Positions 34,148 to 43,192 of a stretch of DNA of 64,000 nucleotides are shown piece by piece. Under the pieces are notes generated by a model that did not search any database, had not been told where the DNA came from, and saw only the letters and a program-made list of their open reading frames with translations. Origin of the DNA: an uncultured SAR116 cluster alpha proteobacterium (lineage in GTDB: Bacteria > Pseudomonadota > Alphaproteobacteria > Puniceispirillales > Marisalimonadaceae); contig CACMYY010000005.1 in the NCBI GenBank assembly GCA_902618025.1, positions 1-64,000 on the forward strand, written 5' to 3'. The first letter of the stretch is position 1. Every line of letters begins with the position of its first letter. The translations under genes were made by a program, and so were the position numbers.

Positions 34148-35107
34148 ATGAACCTAAATTACCCAAAGCCAACATTGTCAATAGAAGTTGCAAAAAATGA
34201 CTTAAAAAAATGGGGTTATTGTTTACTTAAGAACGCTATTCCACCAGATCTAAATAAAAGGGCTATGGAAAGATTAATTGAACAAGCTAATGCAGAAAAG
34301 GAATTGAATCTTGCATATGAGGATGGAAGTAAAAAAAAGAAATGGGGTGAATTCAATAAAAATACCGATGCCCCTGGGATCAACCAAAGAGTATGGATGT
34401 TGCCTAACAAAGGCAAAGTATTTTTAGATATTTTAGCAAAACACAACTATGTAGATTGTGTAAAAGAAATTGTCGGGGATGAGTTTCTAGTTTCAAGCTT
34501 TGGAGCAAACATTGCTAAGCCAGGGGGCGTTGCAATGGACCTTCATACTGATCAATGGTGGTTTCCAGACCCAGTTAATAGAAATGATGATTTTTTACCT
34601 CCAGGATCCATTAAAAGAAATAAATTTAATATCAAAATTAATGAAAATATCAATAACAACAACGAACTTATTTCAAGGCCAGCTGTAACTAATGTTTTAA
34701 TAATGCTAAATGGAATGAGTAAAGAGAATGGGGGTACACGTATTGTTCCAGGATCTCATTTATTTGGACGTCATCCAGATAAAATTTTAGATAAAGACAT
34801 AGAAGTTATATCTGCTGAAGGCCCCCCTGGTTGCGCTATTATTACGGATGGTAGGGTATGGCACGGAACAGGTGCAAATATTACAAAGGAAAATAGGCTT
34901 GCATTATTAATAACTTTTTGTGGCCCACAATTTAGACCTCAAGAAAATTTTACCTTAGGAATAAAAAAAGATGTTTTTTCAAATTTAAATGACTATCAAA
35001 AAGAATTACTAGGGTTTAAAGTTTGGAATGGATATGGAAGAATTGGAAATCCTACTGATACGTTTCTTGATATAGAAAACCATGAAATTGGTGAATTAAA
35101 AATTTAA
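34148..35107 (+). CDS. phytanoyl-CoA dioxygenase (PhyH) family oxygenase
   Basis: A 319-residue Fe(II)/2-oxoglutarate-dependent oxygenase. The metal triad is H133, D135 (DLHTDQWWFP) and H239 (RVWHGTGAN), with R250 positioned to bind 2-oxoglutarate. NGGTRIVPGSH is the characteristic PhyH strand before the distal histidine. The gene starts 16 bases after the aldolase and is followed by an MFS transporter, so the three form a likely transcript. Many PhyH enzymes hydroxylate small molecules in bacteria; the substrate is unknown. Confidence 0.85.
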   Translation: MNLNYPKPTLSIEVAKNDLKKWGYCLLKNAIPPDLNKRAMERLIEQANAEKELNLAYEDGSKKKKWGEFNKNTDAPGINQRVWMLPNKGKVFLDILAKHNYVDCVKEIVGDEFLVSSFGANIAKPGGVAMDLHTDQWWFPDPVNRNDDFLPPGSIKRNKFNIKINENINNNNELISRPAVTNVLIMLNGMSKENGGTRIVPGSHLFGRHPDKILDKDIEVISAEGPPGCAIITDGRVWHGTGANITKENRLALLITFCGPQFRPQENFTLGIKKDVFSNLNDYQKELLGFKVWNGYGRIGNPTDTFLDIENHEIGELKI

Positions 35108-35168
35108 ACTATTGCCTAAACTTTATTAAGGTATCATAAAATCTACTTAACGATTAGATTGGTACCTT

Positions 35169-36398
35169 ATGAATTTTATAATTAAAAATGCTAGATGGTT
35201 GTTAGCAACAGCTCTTTTGTATTTTAGTTCATGTTTTGGGCAAACTTTTTTCATCTCATTATTTGCTGGTGAAATTAGACAAACATTTGATTTATCTCAC
35301 GGTGATTGGGGCGCCATCTACTCTGGGGGAACATTAGTTTCTGCTATGGCCATGTTAGTTTTTGGGGGGTACGTTGATAAATATAAAATTACATCAAATA
35401 TAAAAATTGTAATTATTTGCTTAAGCCTCCTTTGCTTAAGCATGACCTTTATTGAGATTGTTTGGCTTCTTCCATTTATAATTTTTGGTCTCAGGTTTTT
35501 TGGTCAAGGAATGTTAATACACATACCAGCAGTGGCTATCGGTAAATGGTATGGGAAAAACAAAGGTAAAGCTTTATCTTTATCAATAATGGGATTTTCA
35601 ATTGGTGAAGCAATATTCCCAGTAGTATTTGTGAGTTTATTTACAATTATTGGCTGGAGAAATAGTTGGGTTGTTGGAATGATTATATTGTTATTCTTAT
35701 TACCTATAATATTGAAGTTATTATCCAATGAAAGAATTCCTAACAGTAAACAAGAAAACATTTCTAATCAACTAGGTATGCATAATAAGCATTGGACCAG
35801 AAAAGAGGCTCTTAATCATTGGGTGTTTTGGGCTGTGATTGTGCCTTTTTTAATTCCTCCAATTTTTTCTACTGCCTTCTTTTTTAATATGGTTCACTTA
35901 ACAGAAATTAAAGATTGGTCTTTAATTTCTTTTACTGCCCTATTCCCATTCTATACTTCAATGTCCATTTTCACTACTTTATGCTCTGGTTGGATCCTTG
36001 ACAAATTTGGTGTTGAAAAAATTTTACCATTCTACTTACTACCAATGTCCTTAGGATTGTTAATATTTTCTTTCGGTAACACATATCTTCAAGCAATGAT
36101 TGGACTTGCCTTTCTAGGAATGACCCAAGGACTAGCAATGACAATCGGAGGAACTTTTTGGCCAAATTACTACGGAACAAAAAATTTAGGATCTGTTAGA
36201 TCCTTATCAACATCAACAATGGTGTTCGGGACTTCATTAGGTCCAGCAATTGTGGGTATGTTATTAGATTTTGGACATAATTATAATTCTATTTTATTAG
36301 GAATGTGTATATTAGCTATATTTGCAAGCATCTCTTTAGCAATTACAATGAAGCATGCACCAAAACTATTATCTAACAATATCAAGAAGGGAACTTAA
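35169..36398 (+). CDS. MFS transporter
   Basis: A 409-residue membrane protein with about twelve hydrophobic segments and a central cytoplasmic loop (around 195-220, containing NKHWTRKEALNHW). The major facilitator motif between helices 2 and 3 reads as GGYVDKYK. The pattern resembles the monocarboxylate/oxalate-formate antiporter-like group, but this is weak. It is downstream of the PhyH gene by 61 bases and its last codon is one base from the ytoQ start. The substrate is unknown. Confidence 0.83.
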   Translation: MNFIIKNARWLLATALLYFSSCFGQTFFISLFAGEIRQTFDLSHGDWGAIYSGGTLVSAMAMLVFGGYVDKYKITSNIKIVIICLSLLCLSMTFIEIVWLLPFIIFGLRFFGQGMLIHIPAVAIGKWYGKNKGKALSLSIMGFSIGEAIFPVVFVSLFTIIGWRNSWVVGMIILLFLLPIILKLLSNERIPNSKQENISNQLGMHNKHWTRKEALNHWVFWAVIVPFLIPPIFSTAFFFNMVHLTEIKDWSLISFTALFPFYTSMSIFTTLCSGWILDKFGVEKILPFYLLPMSLGLLIFSFGNTYLQAMIGLAFLGMTQGLAMTIGGTFWPNYYGTKNLGSVRSLSTSTMVFGTSLGPAIVGMLLDFGHNYNSILLGMCILAIFASISLAITMKHAPKLLSNNIKKGT

Positions 36399-36399
36399 C

Positions 36400-36849
36400 A
36401 TGTTGAACATTTATCTTTCAGGAGAAATTCACACTGATTGGCGTGAAGAAATAATCAATTTATGCAAAAATGCAAATTTAAATATTTCTTTTTCCTCTCC
36501 AATAACAAATCATGAAGCGTCTGATAATTGTGGAGTCGAAATATTAGGACAAGAAGAAAAAAATTTCTGGAAAGACAGTAAAGGCGCTAATATTAACTCT
36601 ATAAAAACAAGAAAAGCAATTAAAGATGCTGATATTGTTATTGTTAAATTTGGAGAAAAATATAGACAATGGAATGCAGCTTTTGATGCAGGTTTTGCTA
36701 CTGCTTTAAACAAATCTATAATTGTAATCCATAATGATGAACATCAACATGCACTGAAAGAAGTAGATGCAGCAGCATCTGCTGTTGCAAAAGATCAATA
36801 TCAAGTTGTAAGAATCTTAAAATATATTCTAGAAGGGTCTCTAAATTAA
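36400..36849 (+). CDS. YtoQ family protein
   Basis: A 149-residue protein matching the YtoQ family, whose function is unknown; the fold resembles nucleoside 2-deoxyribosyltransferases. Motifs are MLNIYLSGEIHTDWR at the start, FSSPITNHEASD, VEILGQEEKNFWKD, and AFDAGFATALNKSIIVIH. I start it at the ATG at 36400, after AAGGGAACTTAAC. The longer frame from 36355 has a leader that overlaps the MFS gene and does not belong to the family. The gene follows the MFS stop by one base. Confidence 0.85.
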   Translation: MLNIYLSGEIHTDWREEIINLCKNANLNISFSSPITNHEASDNCGVEILGQEEKNFWKDSKGANINSIKTRKAIKDADIVIVKFGEKYRQWNAAFDAGFATALNKSIIVIHNDEHQHALKEVDAAASAVAKDQYQVVRILKYILEGSLN

Positions 36850-36868
36850 ACTAAGTTAGAAAATTTTA

Positions 36869-37333
36869 ATGTTTCACATAATTTTATATAATCCAGAAAT
36901 CCCACCTAATACAGGTAATATTATAAGGTTAGCAGCTAATACTGGCACTCAATTACATTTAATTAGACCATTAGGTTTTAATCTAAGTAATAATTCACTT
37001 AAAAGAGCCGGCCTAGATTATAAAAAAGATGCAGATTTTTTTTTACATGATAGTTTTGATTTATGTTTAAATTCAATAAAGTTTAATGAAATTTATGCAT
37101 TCACCAAATTCGCTAAAAAAACTTTTACTAAAATAAAATTTAAAAGAAATGATTGCTTCTTATTTGGAAGTGAAACCAGCGGATTACCTGATAAAATCTT
37201 AGATAAAATAAAAGTTACAAATAAGCTTAGGATACCCATGATTATGAATAGTAGAAGTCTTAATCTAAGTAACTCCGTGGCAATAACAGTTTATGAAGGA
37301 CTAAGACAAAATAAGTTTGAAAATTTAGTTTAA
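36869..37333 (+). CDS. trmL: tRNA (cytidine(34)-2'-O)-methyltransferase
   Basis: A SpoU-class trefoil-knot methyltransferase of 154 residues that modifies the wobble base of tRNA-Leu isoacceptors. All three motifs are present: PEIPPNTGNIIRLAANTG (8-25), the LFGSETSGLPD loop, and IPMIMNSRSLNLSNSVAITVYEGLRQ, the knot and SAM-binding region. Length and motifs match TrmL rather than the longer TrmH. It is a short, standard gene 19 bases after ytoQ; no unusual features. Confidence 0.93.
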   Translation: MFHIILYNPEIPPNTGNIIRLAANTGTQLHLIRPLGFNLSNNSLKRAGLDYKKDADFFLHDSFDLCLNSIKFNEIYAFTKFAKKTFTKIKFKRNDCFLFGSETSGLPDKILDKIKVTNKLRIPMIMNSRSLNLSNSVAITVYEGLRQNKFENLV

Positions 37334-37360
37334 AGTTTGGATTAAGGTTTAAGATTAGAT

Positions 37361-37993
37361 ATGGGTATTTATGAATGGCTATCTATTGCACTTATTTGTG
37401 TAGCAGGTGCAACAGCACCTGGACCAAGTGTTTTAGTAATTATTTACATAAATAATACTAGAGGCTTGTTATCAGGAATCATTGCTTCATTAGCGCATGG
37501 GCTTGGTATATTTATTTATGCCATAATCTCTATTTTCACTATAAGCTTAATTGATAAAAATTTAGCCTCTATAATACCATTCATTCAATTGATGGGTGCA
37601 ATATTTCTTATATATTTTAGTTATAAAATGATGTTTTTTAAAACAAATGAAAAAAACATAAACAAAAATTATATAATATCAAAAAAAGTTACGGATAGTT
37701 TTTTTTTGGGACTTACTACATCTTTAATAAACCCAAAAATTCTAATTTTTTTTACATCTGTTTTTAGTCAGTTTATAATTAATGACTTTAATGACTATAA
37801 CAAAGTTGGGATTGGATTATTAGCAGGAATAATTGACGCATTATGGTATATTTTAGTTTCCTACTCAGTTAACCTTCCAAAATTAAAAAACTGCATTATC
37901 CTTAATCAAAAAATAATTTTTTTAATTTTTGGGTTTATTTTAATTATTTTTTCTATTTATTTAATTAATGTATCAATTGAGTATTTTATTTGA
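37361..37993 (+). CDS. LysE/RhtB family amino-acid exporter
   Basis: A 210-residue membrane protein with about six hydrophobic segments, typical of LysE/RhtB exporters. The first helix ends with the family motif APGPSVLVII, near residues 20-29. A helix-loop with NPKILIFF follows at mid-length, a conserved LysE stretch. Exported solutes in this family are amino acids or homoserine lactone-like compounds; the substrate here is unknown. The last 21 bases overlap the 3' end of the HemY-like gene on the opposite strand. Confidence 0.85.
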   Translation: MGIYEWLSIALICVAGATAPGPSVLVIIYINNTRGLLSGIIASLAHGLGIFIYAIISIFTISLIDKNLASIIPFIQLMGAIFLIYFSYKMMFFKTNEKNINKNYIISKKVTDSFFLGLTTSLINPKILIFFTSVFSQFIINDFNDYNKVGIGLLAGIIDALWYILVSYSVNLPKLKNCIILNQKIIFLIFGFILIIFSIYLINVSIEYFI

Positions 37994-39367
37994 TAATCTA
38001 TTAAATGGATTATTTGAAGATATTTTTAAAACATCATAATTTTGATTATTATCTATTTTCATCCAATCAATAGTACTTAATTGATCACATTTTGGGCAAT
38101 GTAATTCCCAATTATGATTTTTATTACCACAGGAATAACAAAAATAATTATATCCTTCTTTAGCACTTGCAGCTTTTTCAAGATAATTCTTAACTACTTC
38201 AGGATTATTTTGAGATCCAGCTATATCAGCTAACGCTTGATATGCTTTGGTTGTAAGTTTATCCTCTGGAATATCTTTTAATAGTTTTTCAGCCTCTCCC
38301 CAAATTTCCTCTGAAATAGCGTAACTTGCCACTTCTATTTTTAGATCATTTTTAATTTCTTGGGAGGATTTTTTATTCAAAAGATTAATCGCTTTTGAAA
38401 CACGAGATCCTGATGTTTTTAAATTCCATTTTTTTGATAGTTCTTTTAAAATATCTGGGTTAGCAGTTAATAGAAAAGTTTTTTCTAATTGATCGATTGA
38501 CTTTGTCTTTGAACCAATACCTTTAAGCAGACCTGACAACTTTACAGAAGCCCCAATATGACTTGGTTTTTGTTTAAAGGCTTCTTTTAAATGATTGGTA
38601 GCAAGATAATTTTTTTCATTTTCTAAGTAATCTAATGCCTTTAAGTAATTTAAATCCGCAGATATATTTTTATATATATTATCTTTGATGTAGTTTAGTT
38701 TTTTTAATTTATTGAGGTATACAAGAGAATTTGAAATGTCATTCAACTTTGCATATGAATATAATAAAACTTCTAAAATTTGTTTTGACTTAGGTTCAAA
38801 TTTAAGAGCCTTTAGACCTTCATTAATAATTTCATTTAAATCTTTCTTATCAAATATTGCTTGTCTCATAAGTGCTAAATGACCAACAAATGCTGTAGAT
38901 GGTTCATCAGTAAGCTGTTTAAAATAATTTTTTGATAATTTTTCATTTTCATTGGAGTTTTTACTTATTTTGTTAAACACATTAATGTGTGTGTTTAGTA
39001 ATTTACCCAAATTTTTATCTTTGGTATTCCTAGACACTAAAGCAGCTTCTTTTGCTGCAGTTTCTAATTCTCCATGACTTGCTAATAAAAATGCCTTTAC
39101 TAATTTTTGTTCGACCTTTTTATTATTGTTAGCTTCAAATCGTCTTAATGTCGCTTTTGGCAAATTCAAAAAAGCTAGCCAAATTCTGTCGATAAAGATT
39201 AAAATTACAGAAAATAAAATAATAATTAGAATAAACCTGTCTGTAGGTATTTGAATTCCCCACTCCATCCAATTTATAGATGTTTCTCCTGGATCTTCAG
39301 AAAATAACTCTGATAAATACCATATGATGAAAATAAATATAATTAGTTTTAAGATTTTAAAAATCAC
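37973..39367 (-). CDS. hemY: HemY-like TPR membrane protein with C-terminal zinc ribbon
   Basis: A 464-residue protein of the alphaproteobacterial HemY family. Two N-terminal helices (about 3-20 and 42-62) anchor it in the inner membrane, followed by helical repeats of TPR type. A C-terminal four-cysteine motif (CYSCGN...CPKCDQ) probably binds zinc. In alphaproteobacteria it follows hemC-hemD-mitofilin, as here, and is linked to heme synthesis by position, although a direct biochemical role is not established. The name HemY here is the TPR protein, not protoporphyrinogen oxidase. Confidence 0.82.
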   Translation of the reverse strand: MIFKILKLIIFIFIIWYLSELFSEDPGETSINWMEWGIQIPTDRFILIIILFSVILIFIDRIWLAFLNLPKATLRRFEANNNKKVEQKLVKAFLLASHGELETAAKEAALVSRNTKDKNLGKLLNTHINVFNKISKNSNENEKLSKNYFKQLTDEPSTAFVGHLALMRQAIFDKKDLNEIINEGLKALKFEPKSKQILEVLLYSYAKLNDISNSLVYLNKLKKLNYIKDNIYKNISADLNYLKALDYLENEKNYLATNHLKEAFKQKPSHIGASVKLSGLLKGIGSKTKSIDQLEKTFLLTANPDILKELSKKWNLKTSGSRVSKAINLLNKKSSQEIKNDLKIEVASYAISEEIWGEAEKLLKDIPEDKLTTKAYQALADIAGSQNNPEVVKNYLEKAASAKEGYNYFCYSCGNKNHNWELHCPKCDQLSTIDWMKIDNNQNYDVLKISSNNPFNRLSNKILN

Positions 39368-39381
39368 TTATTCACTCTTTT

Positions 39382-40233
39382 TTAATTTTGATTTAATGCT
39401 CTTTCAAACCTATTTATTGAGTCTTTTATAGTTCCTTTCCAATTCTCAGGAAGTGTCTTTATAATAGATAAAAAATTATTAAAATTTTTGTTTTCAAGTT
39501 CTTTTTCTGCCATTGTAATTAATCCTCTAGGAGTGGTGTTGTCTGAAAACTTTCTAAGTTTAAAAAAACCTGCAAAATAATTTTTCAATCTATTCAAATA
39601 GGTTTGTTCATCTAGAACTTCATCGTAATTGGATGGTGAACCAAAGTCTTTTTTTGAGAGAAGTTTTTCTATTATTATTTCACCTTCTTTTATAAGTTCT
39701 TTTTGAGTTTTCTCTATATTTTGTGAAAACTTTCTTGGTTCGTAAGAGTTTTTAACTTGAACAGCATTATTATTTTGTTCTATTTCTTTATTTGCTGTTT
39801 CAGTTTTGTTTTCTAAAATTTTAATTTTATTTGAGATTTTATCTAGCTCTTCTTTTATCAATAACAAGGAATTACCTTGATTTTTAATTTTGAGATTAAT
39901 TGTTTCGCTAGTACTAAAATCAAGAGTATTAAGCTTTTTTTTAAGTAATTTAATTTCTGTATTAATTTCATTAATTTTTACATTTTGTTTATCTTTTAAA
40001 ACCGTAATCACGTTGTTTAGTTGAATGATTTTATTTGATTGTTGTTCAATATGATTTGGCAAATAATATACTGTTAACCAAATTAAAATTATAATAAACG
40101 AAAAGACGGTTATAAATGGTATTAAAAAAATAGGATTTTTTAAAATAATTGTTTTTTGTGTTTCATTTACCGGCTCCATATCGATGATTGTTTCTTTATC
40201 ACTCTTAGCTTTATGAGTTTTGGCTTTTATCAT
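39382..40233 (-). CDS. mitofilin-like inner-membrane coiled-coil protein
   Basis: A 283-residue protein with a short cytoplasmic head, a single membrane helix (about 32-56), and a long coiled-coil (about 60-150). A C-terminal domain follows, resembling mitofilin/Mic60 relatives (FAGFFKLRKF and a final helical segment). Bacterial mitofilin homologs of alphaproteobacteria are encoded between hemD and hemY, which is the arrangement here. The family shapes inner-membrane folds in mitochondria and some bacteria; the role in this organism is inference. Confidence 0.78.
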   Translation of the reverse strand: MIKAKTHKAKSDKETIIDMEPVNETQKTIILKNPIFLIPFITVFSFIIILIWLTVYYLPNHIEQQSNKIIQLNNVITVLKDKQNVKINEINTEIKLLKKKLNTLDFSTSETINLKIKNQGNSLLLIKEELDKISNKIKILENKTETANKEIEQNNNAVQVKNSYEPRKFSQNIEKTQKELIKEGEIIIEKLLSKKDFGSPSNYDEVLDEQTYLNRLKNYFAGFFKLRKFSDNTTPRGLITMAEKELENKNFNNFLSIIKTLPENWKGTIKDSINRFERALNQN

Positions 40234-40250
40234 CGTTATGTCCCTGTTTA

Positions 40251-41000
40251 CTAAGGTAATTTGATTATATTATCTAAAAATTCTTTAGTAAAATTTTTCT
40301 TGATAATTTTTATGTTTCTCCAACCTAAACTCTCTGCTTTTTTAGCAACATTTTCACTATTAACATATAAAGTTGCTTTATTTTTAACAATGTTGAATAA
40401 ATTGTAATTTTCTAAAATTTGTTTTGCAATTGATACATTTCTTGACGAAAATATGACTAAATTTAAGAAATCATATTCAATTAAATCCGTACGCAAAAGC
40501 TTTGGTAATTCTAAAATTGGATGGGTGCTATAACCTTCGATAATTTTTATTTTTCTGTTGTTATTCAATAAATTTTTTTCAAATTCAACACTTCTATTTT
40601 TAGCAGCAATCCATAAACCATAATCTTCTTTTTTAGTGTTAATTACAATTAAGTTATGTAAAGATTGAGAACTATTATTGGCTTGTAAAATATTAGTATA
40701 AGATAATTTTTTCAATTGATATGTGGTTTCAAATCCTACAGAAAAAATTCTTATGTCTTTAGAGAAATTGCCAATTTTTTCTAATATTATCTTTTCAAGA
40801 ACTTTTAATGCTTTAGGACTTGTTATAATAATATAATTAAAATCATTTTGAGAAATATTTAAGCTTTTAAAATCTTCATATTTTAATTTTGTTATAGGAA
40901 ACGGTTTTGAAAAAAAACCATTATCATTTAGATATTGTGAATTCCTTTCAGCGTCTTTTTTTTCTCGAAGGACAAAAGTTATTGTTTTTGATTTTTTAAT
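40251..41000 (-). CDS. hemD: uroporphyrinogen-III synthase, ATT start codon
   Basis: Cyclises hydroxymethylbilane to uroporphyrinogen III in heme synthesis. Standard starts give only a 154-residue C-terminal piece from TTG 40715. The same frame is open, without stops, back to a TGA at about 41004-41006, and that stretch contains the normal HemD N-terminus (KSKTITFVLREKKDAERNSQ) and the IIITSPKAL and RIFSVGFETT segments. No ATG, GTG or TTG exists upstream of the homology start. The ATT at 40998-41000, seven bases after AAGGAG, is the best initiator and gives 249 residues, the family's usual length. It follows hemC by 24 bases. Confidence 0.85.
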   Translation of the reverse strand: MKKSKTITFVLREKKDAERNSQYLNDNGFFSKPFPITKLKYEDFKSLNISQNDFNYIIITSPKALKVLEKIILEKIGNFSKDIRIFSVGFETTYQLKKLSYTNILQANNSSQSLHNLIVINTKKEDYGLWIAAKNRSVEFEKNLLNNNRKIKIIEGYSTHPILELPKLLRTDLIEYDFLNLVIFSSRNVSIAKQILENYNLFNIVKNKATLYVNSENVAKKAESLGWRNIKIIKKNFTKEFLDNIIKLP

Positions 41001-41007
41001 CCATCAA

Positions 41008-41013
41008 CTCCTT
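41008..41013 (-). promoter_or_regulatory. Shine-Dalgarno site that fixes the hemD ATT start
   Basis: AAGGAG on the minus strand, seven bases before the ATT of hemD. The out-of-frame ATG nearby has only three bases of spacing and meets a TAA after two codons, so this site supports the ATT. Confidence 0.75.
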
Positions 41014-41024
41014 GTTTAATGAAG

Positions 41025-41939
41025 TTATTTAAATAAAAAGTCACCGTTAGTTTGAGCTTTAATTTTATTTCCTAACTCTTTACCTAACTTAATTGCGTCT
41101 TTAATCGATCCTTTAATTTTAGATCTAATTACTCTCGTACCATCTAAAGTTGCAATTGCTCCATACAATATCAATTCTTTAGTGTCGGTAAAATGTGCGC
41201 TTGCTGAAATTGGAGATCTACAAGAACCATCTAAAGTATTTAATAGACTTCTTTCAGCTAAAGTTTCAAAAAAAGCCCTTTCATCGTTAATTTTATTTAA
41301 GGTCATCTTTAATTGTTTTTGATATTGATTATTACCATTTGTAATAGATTGAATTGCAATAACACCTTGAGAAGATGCTGGAGGAATAATTTCATTCGGA
41401 ATTATGTTACCAACGTTAATATTTAACCTATCCAAACCTGCTTTGGCTAATATAATTGCATCATATAATCCAGAGTTTAGCTTTTCAATTCGAGTTTCAA
41501 CGTTACCTCTCAGAATCTTTATGTTTAAATCAGGCCTATAATATTTAGCAAAAGCAGCTCTTCTTACAGAACTTGTTCCCACAATTGCTTTATCTGGCAA
41601 ATTATCGAATGAATCATAATTTCCTAACAATACATCACTCCTATCACCTCTTGGAAGGACAGCTGAGATTTCAGTATTTTTTGCAATATCTGTTTCCATA
41701 TCTTTCATTGAGTGAACAGCGATGTCTGCAAATCCATTTAAAATAAAATATTCTAATTCCTTAATAAAAAGACCCTTACCTCCAATGTCAGATAAAGGTT
41801 TATTTAAAATTTTGTCCCCTGATGTAGTAACTTTAATAATTTCAGTTTCAACATCTTCTCCAAAATAACTTTTAACAATATCTACTTGTCGTAAAGCGAG
41901 TTCTGATTTTCGAGTAGCAATTCTTATTTTAAGTGTCAT
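41025..41939 (-). CDS. hemC: porphobilinogen deaminase (hydroxymethylbilane synthase)
   Basis: Polymerises four porphobilinogens into hydroxymethylbilane. The 304-residue protein starts with KIRIATRKSELALRQ, carries HSMKD (76-80), GTSSVRRAA (121-129) and LRGNVETR, and has C240 in DGSCRSPI. That cysteine carries the dipyrromethane cofactor in the family. It is the first gene of hemC-hemD-mitofilin-hemY and is divergent from tsaD across 158 bases. Confidence 0.96.
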   Translation of the reverse strand: MTLKIRIATRKSELALRQVDIVKSYFGEDVETEIIKVTTSGDKILNKPLSDIGGKGLFIKELEYFILNGFADIAVHSMKDMETDIAKNTEISAVLPRGDRSDVLLGNYDSFDNLPDKAIVGTSSVRRAAFAKYYRPDLNIKILRGNVETRIEKLNSGLYDAIILAKAGLDRLNINVGNIIPNEIIPPASSQGVIAIQSITNGNNQYQKQLKMTLNKINDERAFFETLAERSLLNTLDGSCRSPISASAHFTDTKELILYGAIATLDGTRVIRSKIKGSIKDAIKLGKELGNKIKAQTNGDFLFK

Positions 41940-42097
41940 TTTAATTTATTAATCTTTTATATTATCAAGTTATTTATTAATTCTTGAATATTTCTATACA
42001 CTTATAGTAAATCGTAAAACATACAATATTAATTTATATTGCATTACTTAGTTTTAAATTTAATTTATAGTTAAATTTTAATTTACTTAGGAATTTT

Positions 42098-43192
42098 ATG
42101 CGTGGCTCTAATGATATAAAGATACTTGGTATTGAAACAAGTTGTGATGATACAGCAATTGGCGTGGTTACTTCAAAAAAAGATATTTTGTCTAATGTTG
42201 TAATCAATCAAAACTCAAATTTAAATAATTATGGTGGCGTTGTACCTGAAATAGCGGCCAGAGACCATCTATCTAACTTAGATCACGCAATTAATAAAGC
42301 ATTAGAAGAATCAAAGCTAAATTTAAAAGACATTGACTTAATTGCAGCTACGGGAGGACCAGGATTAATTGGTGGCGTAATTGTAGGTACTGTATTTGCT
42401 AAGTCTTTAGCTATGTCTCTTGAAAAACCTTACGTTGCTGTAAATCATTTAGAAGGACATGCATTAACCGCCCGTTTAACAGATAATATTGAATTTCCTT
42501 ATCTTCTGCTTTTAGTTTCTGGAGGACATACACAAATAATAGCTGTAATAGAATATGGTAAATATACCAGAATAAGTTCAACCTTAGACGACGCAGCTGG
42601 AGAAACTTTTGATAAAGCTGCAAAAATACTTGGCATAGGTTTCCCAGGTGGGCCCATGATAGAAAAAATGTCTAAAAATGGTGATCCAAATAGTTTTTAT
42701 TTACCAAGACCAATGCATAAATCTAAAAATCCAAATTTCTCTTTTTCAGGTCTCAAAACAGCTTTTAATCAGATAGCAATGAAAAACAAATTAAACAAAA
42801 AAATAATAAGTGATTTATCAGCAAGCATTCAAAAATCTATTACTGATTGTTTAATTGATAGAACTAGATTAGGAATTACAAAATTTAAGGAAATTCTTGG
42901 TAACATGTCTAATATTCAACTTGTTGTTTCAGGTGGAGTTGCTTCAAATTTACATATTAGAGAAGAATTAAAAAAACTATGTTTAGAAACAGATAGTACT
43001 TTTTTTGCGCCTCCATTAAATTTATGCACAGATAATGGTGCAATGATAGCATGGGCAGGCTACGAAAAATATATTAATAAAGGTGAAAGTAACTTAAATT
43101 TTAAACCAAGACCAAGATGGCCATTAGATCCCAATGCACATTTAATAAACCCTATACATCAAAATATTGGGAAAAGTGGAGCAAAAGCATAA
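42098..43192 (+). CDS. tsaD: tRNA N6-adenosine threonylcarbamoyltransferase
   Basis: Makes the t6A37 modification of ANN-decoding tRNAs together with TsaB, TsaC and TsaE. The 364-residue protein has the ASKHA start ILGIETSCDDTA, the metal-binding motif NHLEGHALTARL with two histidines, GGHTQII, and C-terminal LCTDNGAMIAWAG. The stop codon directly abuts the gpsA start, so the two are one operon. The same pairing, opposite hemC, is a common alphaproteobacterial order. Confidence 0.96.
   Translation: MRGSNDIKILGIETSCDDTAIGVVTSKKDILSNVVINQNSNLNNYGGVVPEIAARDHLSNLDHAINKALEESKLNLKDIDLIAATGGPGLIGGVIVGTVFAKSLAMSLEKPYVAVNHLEGHALTARLTDNIEFPYLLLLVSGGHTQIIAVIEYGKYTRISSTLDDAAGETFDKAAKILGIGFPGGPMIEKMSKNGDPNSFYLPRPMHKSKNPNFSFSGLKTAFNQIAMKNKLNKKIISDLSASIQKSITDCLIDRTRLGITKFKEILGNMSNIQLVVSGGVASNLHIREELKKLCLETDSTFFAPPLNLCTDNGAMIAWAGYEKYINKGESNLNFKPRPRWPLDPNAHLINPIHQNIGKSGAKA

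Noticed and set aside
40251-40715. hemD as a truncated pseudogene starting at TTG 40715
   Set aside because: The frame continues upstream without stops through a normal HemD N-terminus to an ATT with an ideal ribosome-binding site, giving a full-length protein.
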